Part shown: one piece after another, positions 60,250-64,000 of the stretch
How the letters are laid out: the number at the start of each line of letters is the position of its first letter
How positions within the stretch are numbered: position 1 is the first letter of the stretch
Assembly (NCBI GenBank): GCA_964036155.1
Contig: OZ038422.1
Coordinates: forward strand, 81,429,201-81,493,200
Length of the DNA stretch: 64,000 bases
From: Diploscapter coronatus
Taxonomy: Eukaryota > Nematoda > Chromadorea > Rhabditida > Rhabditidae
Reading direction: 5' to 3'
Notes under the pieces: model-generated
Told to the model about the DNA's origin: nothing
The model's input: the letters and a program-made list of their open reading frames with translations, nothing else
The model's database searches: none
Position numbers and translations under genes: made by a program

Positions 60250-60740
60250 CTTCAAAAATTCATATCTCTCTGTGTATGTACATTCTAGAATAAGTTCTGG
60301 AACAAAAGTTGATCAGTTTGAAGAGCTCTACAAGAATTTCATGAAACACTCCGACGTTAACTCACATTATATTCGTAAACACAGTACGAGTATATAGGGT
60401 AACTTAGGCTAATTTCTCCTGCCAAAATTAATTTCTAAAAAATTTCTTTATACTTAGAATTTATTCTCCTACTCAAGATCTACAAAATAAAAAAGTAATC
60501 ATGAAATTTTGACTGATACATAAGGAGATATGAATTTTTGAAATTTACTGCCCTAAAGGCACTTTGCAATAATTAATCATTGAACTTCAAAAAATTCTGT
60601 AGCTCATACGAATGTGAATTCAAGGTCAGTCCTGGGATAAAATTGTTCAATATGTCCATCTACGCAACATACTGGAAAGACAGATTTTTCCAACGTCATT
60701 TACGCGTAAACCCAGGACATGATGAAAAGTACACAATCAA
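60250..60740. repeat. dispersed inverted-repeat element, copy B
   Basis: Partner of 52,805-53,160 in rearranged order (see that entry). Contains AGTACGAGTATATAGGGTAACTT near 60,383. Confidence 0.6.
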
Positions 60741-60804
60741 GACGCGAAAAGTGCGCATTACCGCAAAAATCGGTATTCAAAAAAATTCTTATTTTATTGC
60801 CTAT

Positions 60805-60997
60805 AGTTGAGTTCTGTCTGACCCCGGAAGGCTGTAGAGGAGTATGTGCTGTGCGTAAGGAAAGCGATGAGTATTGATGAGCACGAAAACTTTATTAATA
60901 ACAGTTTGAGGGTATTTATAGAGATCGGGGTGAGATATCTAAGGATGGATATGCAATTAGTGTGTAGTGATATTATTGTACACTTCATGCCCTAACT
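60805..60997 (-). repeat. solo-LTR-like insertion, copy 2 (193 bp) with 5-bp duplication
   Basis: Reverse-orientation copy of 22,161-22,354, with the same AGTT...AACT ends, GGTATTTATA on this strand and TTTATTAATA. It is flanked by CCTAT on both sides (60,800-60,804 and 60,998-61,002). Two copies with different duplications prove transposition. Confidence 0.75.
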
Positions 60998-61534
60998 CCT
61001 ATAATCTATGGATTAAATTTTGTCGAATAAAAAAAGAATCATCGAATTTGGTTTAGAATTATGGAAGTTATGAATTTTTGAAATCAAATTAGGCAAAAGT
61101 GAGTCATGACAACTCTTCGAAGAAGTGGCATTTCTTCTCTAGCGGGTAGTCTATAAGAAAACGGTAAAGTGTTTCAGAGCTAGAAGACCTGGGCTACTTC
61201 CCAGTATAAATAACTTGCGGAACCTGGGACTTTTAAAAAATAAAAAATTCAAAAACTGAGACAGAGTCATGCAAAATCAGAAAATCGTCCTTGCTTCAAA
61301 AAGTTTCAGAGTTTTTAATTTTTGATGAATTTTCACGAAAAAGGGCTTAAAATGTTGGAAATGATCATGGTTCCAATTGTTACTTATTTAGAAATGAAAA
61401 AATTATAGAAAATTCCAAAAAATTCGAAAACTGGACCGAGTCATGAAAACTCATAAAAACTCCCCTCGTTTCAAAGAGATTCAGAGTTCGTAAAACACGT
61501 CCAATTCAGGCGAGTAGGGTCTCAAAATGACGGG
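60998..61534. other. gene-free stretch
   Basis: Direct low-complexity similarities (TCATGAAAACTCATAAAAAC and relatives). No gene. Confidence 0.4.
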
Positions 61535-61722
61535 CTTACTAGGGAAGTGCGTGGGGTTACGGACGCAGATTGAGCTGAAAATTGGAGGGTATACCAAGAA
61601 TGGTACGGGGAATCCGAATCTGAAGTCAAAAAGTGCACAATGGCAAGGGTGTACCCGTAAAAACCCGGCGCATTCTGTGGTTTGTGGCACGTATATCGGA
61701 GTGAAAGGGTTGGTTACAACGA

Positions 61723-61801
61723 GCAAGTGGCTCAGCAGGTAGCGAGCTTGTCTATAGTCCAGGGTATCGAGTTCGACTCCCTGCCTATGCAAACTTTTTT
61801 T
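61723..61801 (+). ncRNA. tRNA-like Pol III unit (pseudo-tRNA), left copy
   Basis: A-box-like AGTGGCTCAGCAGG (61,726-61,739), B-box-like GAGTTCGACTCCC (61,769-61,781) and an immediate T-run terminator (61,794-61,801). Stem pairing is poor, so a working tRNA is unlikely. A short Pol III transcript is plausible. Confidence 0.5.
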
Positions 61802-61943
61802 GCATTTTTTTTGTTCATCTCCTTCTATTACCTCCGGCCATATCAACTCAAAAGAACTTTATCAACTAGTATAGATGGAAATCGCAACAATTTAACAAGT
61901 AACTTCTTTGAGGTCTAGACATTTTGAACAATTAACGACAGCA

Positions 61944-62312
61944 CTAGCAGTAGTGGAAATCAAGAACGTAATGCTTCCAGCACAGTGTCTGGTTGCATCT
62001 TGCACAAGCAATGAACGAGAGAGAATCACATTGATCACAGTCGATTTCGGACAGAGAAGAAGGGAAACACTTTTCTACTGGGGTCATGAAAGGGGGACAA
62101 GCATCAATGTAGCCACCCTTCTTCCAGGGATACTGTAGGAAGGGGACGAAGAAGGGAGAGGCCATCTGATGAAGAATGAGCGAGAGACGGGCAGCAAGCT
62201 TCTCTTCTTCCCTGGTAGGCGGAGGGTCGGAAGGGGAGGGCATACTGTAGCGCTTGAAGAGAAGGAAGACAACGTTTGATGGGGATAACATGATGATAAA
62301 TGACTGGTACAT
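61944..62312 (-). CDS. open frame with C-terminal Cys/His cluster inside the inverted-repeat element
   Basis: A 122-codon frame ending CARCNQTLCWKHYVLDFHYC. The closely spaced pattern C..C....C...H........HC could bind zinc and recalls the cysteine-rich tails of some DNA transposases, but no DDE motif is present. The upstream start is uncertain. It may be a remnant transposase tail or unrelated cargo. Confidence 0.35.
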   Translation of the reverse strand: MYQSFIIMLSPSNVVFLLFKRYSMPSPSDPPPTREEEKLAARLSLILHQMASPFFVPFLQYPWKKGGYIDACPPFMTPVEKCFPSSLSEIDCDQCDSLSFIACARCNQTLCWKHYVLDFHYC

Positions 62313-62455
62313 GTCAGAGGACTTTTATAAGCATCCCAGAAGATAATGCAAAACATTTGGCTAGATCGAGTACTGGGTACTAATGGACAGCTCAAAGCAT
62401 AATACATCAAAAACAATGTAAATGGAGATGAACAAAAAAAATGCAAAAAAAGTTT

Positions 62456-62523
62456 GCATAGGCAGGGAGTCGAACTCGATACCCTGGACTATAGACAAGC
62501 TCGCTACCTGCTGAGCCACTTGC
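62456..62523 (-). ncRNA. tRNA-like Pol III unit, right copy
   Basis: Exact inverted counterpart of 61,723-61,790, with the terminator T-run at 62,447-62,453 on the minus strand. The two units point towards each other across the interior. Confidence 0.5.
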
Positions 62524-62930
62524 TCGTTGTAACCAACCCTTTCACTCCGATATACGTGCCACAAACCACAGAATGCGCCGGGTTTTTACGGGTACACCCT
62601 TGCCATTGTGCACTTTTTGACTTCAGATTCGGATTCCCCGTACCATTCTTGGTATACCCTCCAATTTTCAGCTCGATCTGCGTCCGTAACCCCACGCACT
62701 TCCCTAGTAAGTGAACTGATAGTGTGATCTTATCAATATTCTTATCTGTGGGTTAGGCTCTTGCATATTACTATTCGGTTTTTATTTTAACTCATTTCAT
62801 TATGTTTGAAAATAATTTTGAAGTGCGGACCCTCAAATATGCAAGTCTCACTTTGAATGTCTTATATTTCTCACAGGAGCAGAGCTGCAAGGCTAAAGCT
62901 AGGGCAATTGATAGTGGCCGGCTAGTAGGT

Positions 62931-62975
62931 GCCCATGCTGGTACCCATGCTGGTAGCCATGCTGGTAGCCATCCC
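62931..62975. repeat. 12-bp minisatellite
   Basis: About 3.7 copies of RCCCATGCTGGT/AGCCATGCTGGT. In the plus frame it reads AHAGTHAGSHAGSH, but no surrounding gene is supported. Confidence 0.75.
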
Positions 62976-63084
62976 TCTTTTGGATAGTCTTGGCTAAAAG
63001 TTAAAAAGAAGTTTTTTCAAAGTGGCAAGTGTTTCAAAAATTATCGAACGACCTAATAGATAATAGAATGGAAAATGTAAATAT

Positions 63085-63112
63085 TCGAAAAAAAAAAAAA
63101 AAAAAAAACTAG
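63085..63112. repeat. poly-A run
   Basis: About 20 consecutive A residues, possibly the tail of a retroposed sequence. Confidence 0.5.
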
Positions 63113-63440
63113 GATAGAATTGATCACACAGCTAAAATTATGAAAGGCAAAGTATTGCGTAATTTGTATGAACAGATAAGATTGTCGAGCCAATAAAATT
63201 GAAAAGTATGAGGGGCGCTGTATGTGTACTTCGTCTCTTATCAGCTAGTTCTTTGCCTCAATCATGAAATAAAATGGTTCACTTTCAATCTACATAATAG
63301 TTTCTTTCGTAATATCCAAAAACTAAAGGGTCGTGTTGAGAACTTATAAATTTGTTGGTAAGATTCATCAGCAATGATGTCTTATCAGTGTTGGAAGAAT
63401 CTTAAATGCAGTTATATTCTTTATTATCAATTATTACGCG

Positions 63441-63804
63441 ATGTTATCTGTCGTTGCTTACAATGAAGGAAAAACGCTCGTTGGCGAATCAGCCCTAAAT
63501 GCCATTATCGAACCGGAGAATAGCATTTATGGTAGGAGAAAACTTCAAAAAATCGATTATTGGTTTTCCACAACTCAAAACGGACGATTGGCAGGCAATT
63601 CAACAACAAGTCGATACAGGACAATATGAAGTTGTAGCCTTTCAAAGTCGTGATCAAGACGTGAATCCAATTTTTATTTAAAAAAGGTTATATTTTTATT
63701 CAGGGAAAGCCCCATGTAAAAGTGCCCAAGGCAGTCAAGAAAAAAACTAATTACTTCTGAAGAAAATTCAGCCGAAATTCTGAAGGAACTCGTCAACTGC
63801 AGAG
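63441..63804 (+). pseudogene. Hsp70-like gene remnant
   Basis: A frame from 63,441 reads LSVVAYNEGKTLVGESALNA and then EPENSIY, matching the Hsp70 segment P-SVVAY...G..A...ENT. The continuation is one frame over at 63,530-63,680: NFKKSIIGFPQLKTDDWQA and VDTGQYEVVAFQSRDQ, again Hsp70-like (FKR.IG...D). After an intron ending TTCAG at 63,704, GKPHVKVPKAVKKK is followed by another frame change and LITSEENSAEILKELVNCR, the Hsp70 EE.SA.IL..L segment. Two frame breaks and no phosphate-1 motif upstream suggest a pseudogene. It differs strongly from the copy at 48-49.8 kb and may belong to a divergent Hsp70 subfamily. It may continue beyond the window. Confidence 0.6.
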
Positions 63805-64000
63805 GTGAGTCATGTAAAATTGTGTGAAATTTCAAGATCACATCAAATCGCAATAAATAAAGACAAAGGAAGACAGTGCTGAGTATTTCGACCGATAAGC
63901 AATGGTAATGATTATTTTTAGCCATGAAATTTCATATGGAATGCATGCATTGCATAATTTTATGACTGATATGGAATAATAGTTGACAGAAATCCAAAAA
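63805..64000. other. window edge
   Basis: Begins with a GTGAGT donor of the Hsp70-like remnant. No further exon is identified before the end. Confidence 0.4.

Larger units (their letters stand above)
61535..62711. mobile_element. inverted-repeat element with tRNA-like Pol III units in both 288-bp ends
   Basis: 61,535-61,822 and 62,424-62,711 are 288-bp inverted copies differing at about one base. Each outer end is CTTACTAGGGAAGTGCGTGG and each inner end is the tRNA-like block followed by T-runs and GTTCATCTCC. The interior (about 600 bp) carries a minus-strand open frame. I saw no clear target duplication. It may be a young transposon with long inverted ends or two head-to-head SINE copies. 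Confidence 0.75.

Noticed and set aside
61723..61801. Functional tRNA gene
   Set aside because: A- and B-box wording and terminator are present, but acceptor and T stems do not pair well.
62931..62975. CRISPR-like array
   Set aside because: The units are 12-bp contiguous repeats without spacers in a eukaryotic genome; a minisatellite fits.

Overview
This is eukaryotic, AT-rich, gene-dense animal DNA, and most probably comes from a nematode. Genes carry many short introns (often 43-60 bp) with GT-AG borders. The first gene encodes two tandem cysteine-rich units that resemble the nematode-specific C6/DUF281 secreted domains. Several start codons lie 1-22 bp after a good splice-acceptor sequence, as expected for spliced-leader trans-splicing. 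The species cannot be named from the sequence.

Layout. 0-5 kb: a tRNA-derived SINE-like repeat, a secreted cysteine-rich gene with a GPI-type tail, an F-box/Kelch gene and small inverted repeats. 5-17.2 kb: a long non-coding stretch, then a large calcium-channel alpha2-delta gene of about 29 exons. 18 kb: a small RS-rich gene. 19.65-24.11 kb: a giant inverted repeat whose two 1.55-kb arms each carry the same spliced retropepsin-like gene, with a solo-LTR-like insertion in the spacer. 24.3-40.2 kb: a compact housekeeping block alternating strands: PAF1 (-), FCF2/DNTTIP2 (+), PP6 regulatory subunit/SAPS (-), mitoribosomal mS38/AURKAIP1-like (+), and an unknown single-pass membrane protein (-). 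40.9-49.8 kb: a second F-box/Kelch gene, an orphan C-terminal piece of a RECQ5-type helicase, a tandem Kelch gene that has lost its F-box and is broken by a mariner element, and a decayed Hsp70 gene. 50-64 kb: almost gene-free, filled with inverted-repeat elements, GC-rich hairpins, a second solo-LTR-like copy, a paired tRNA-like inverted repeat, and an Hsp70-like remnant at the end.

Functional reading. The block at 24-38 kb holds basic nuclear, ribosome-biogenesis and mitochondrial genes in head-to-head and tail-to-tail pairs only 120-550 bp apart. These presumably share promoters and terminator regions. The flanks are a rapidly changing compartment of Kelch duplications, pseudogenes and mobile DNA. 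I derived gene structures by reading splice sites and reading frames by eye, so exon borders are predictions. Protein families are recognised from memory of their motifs, without database searches.
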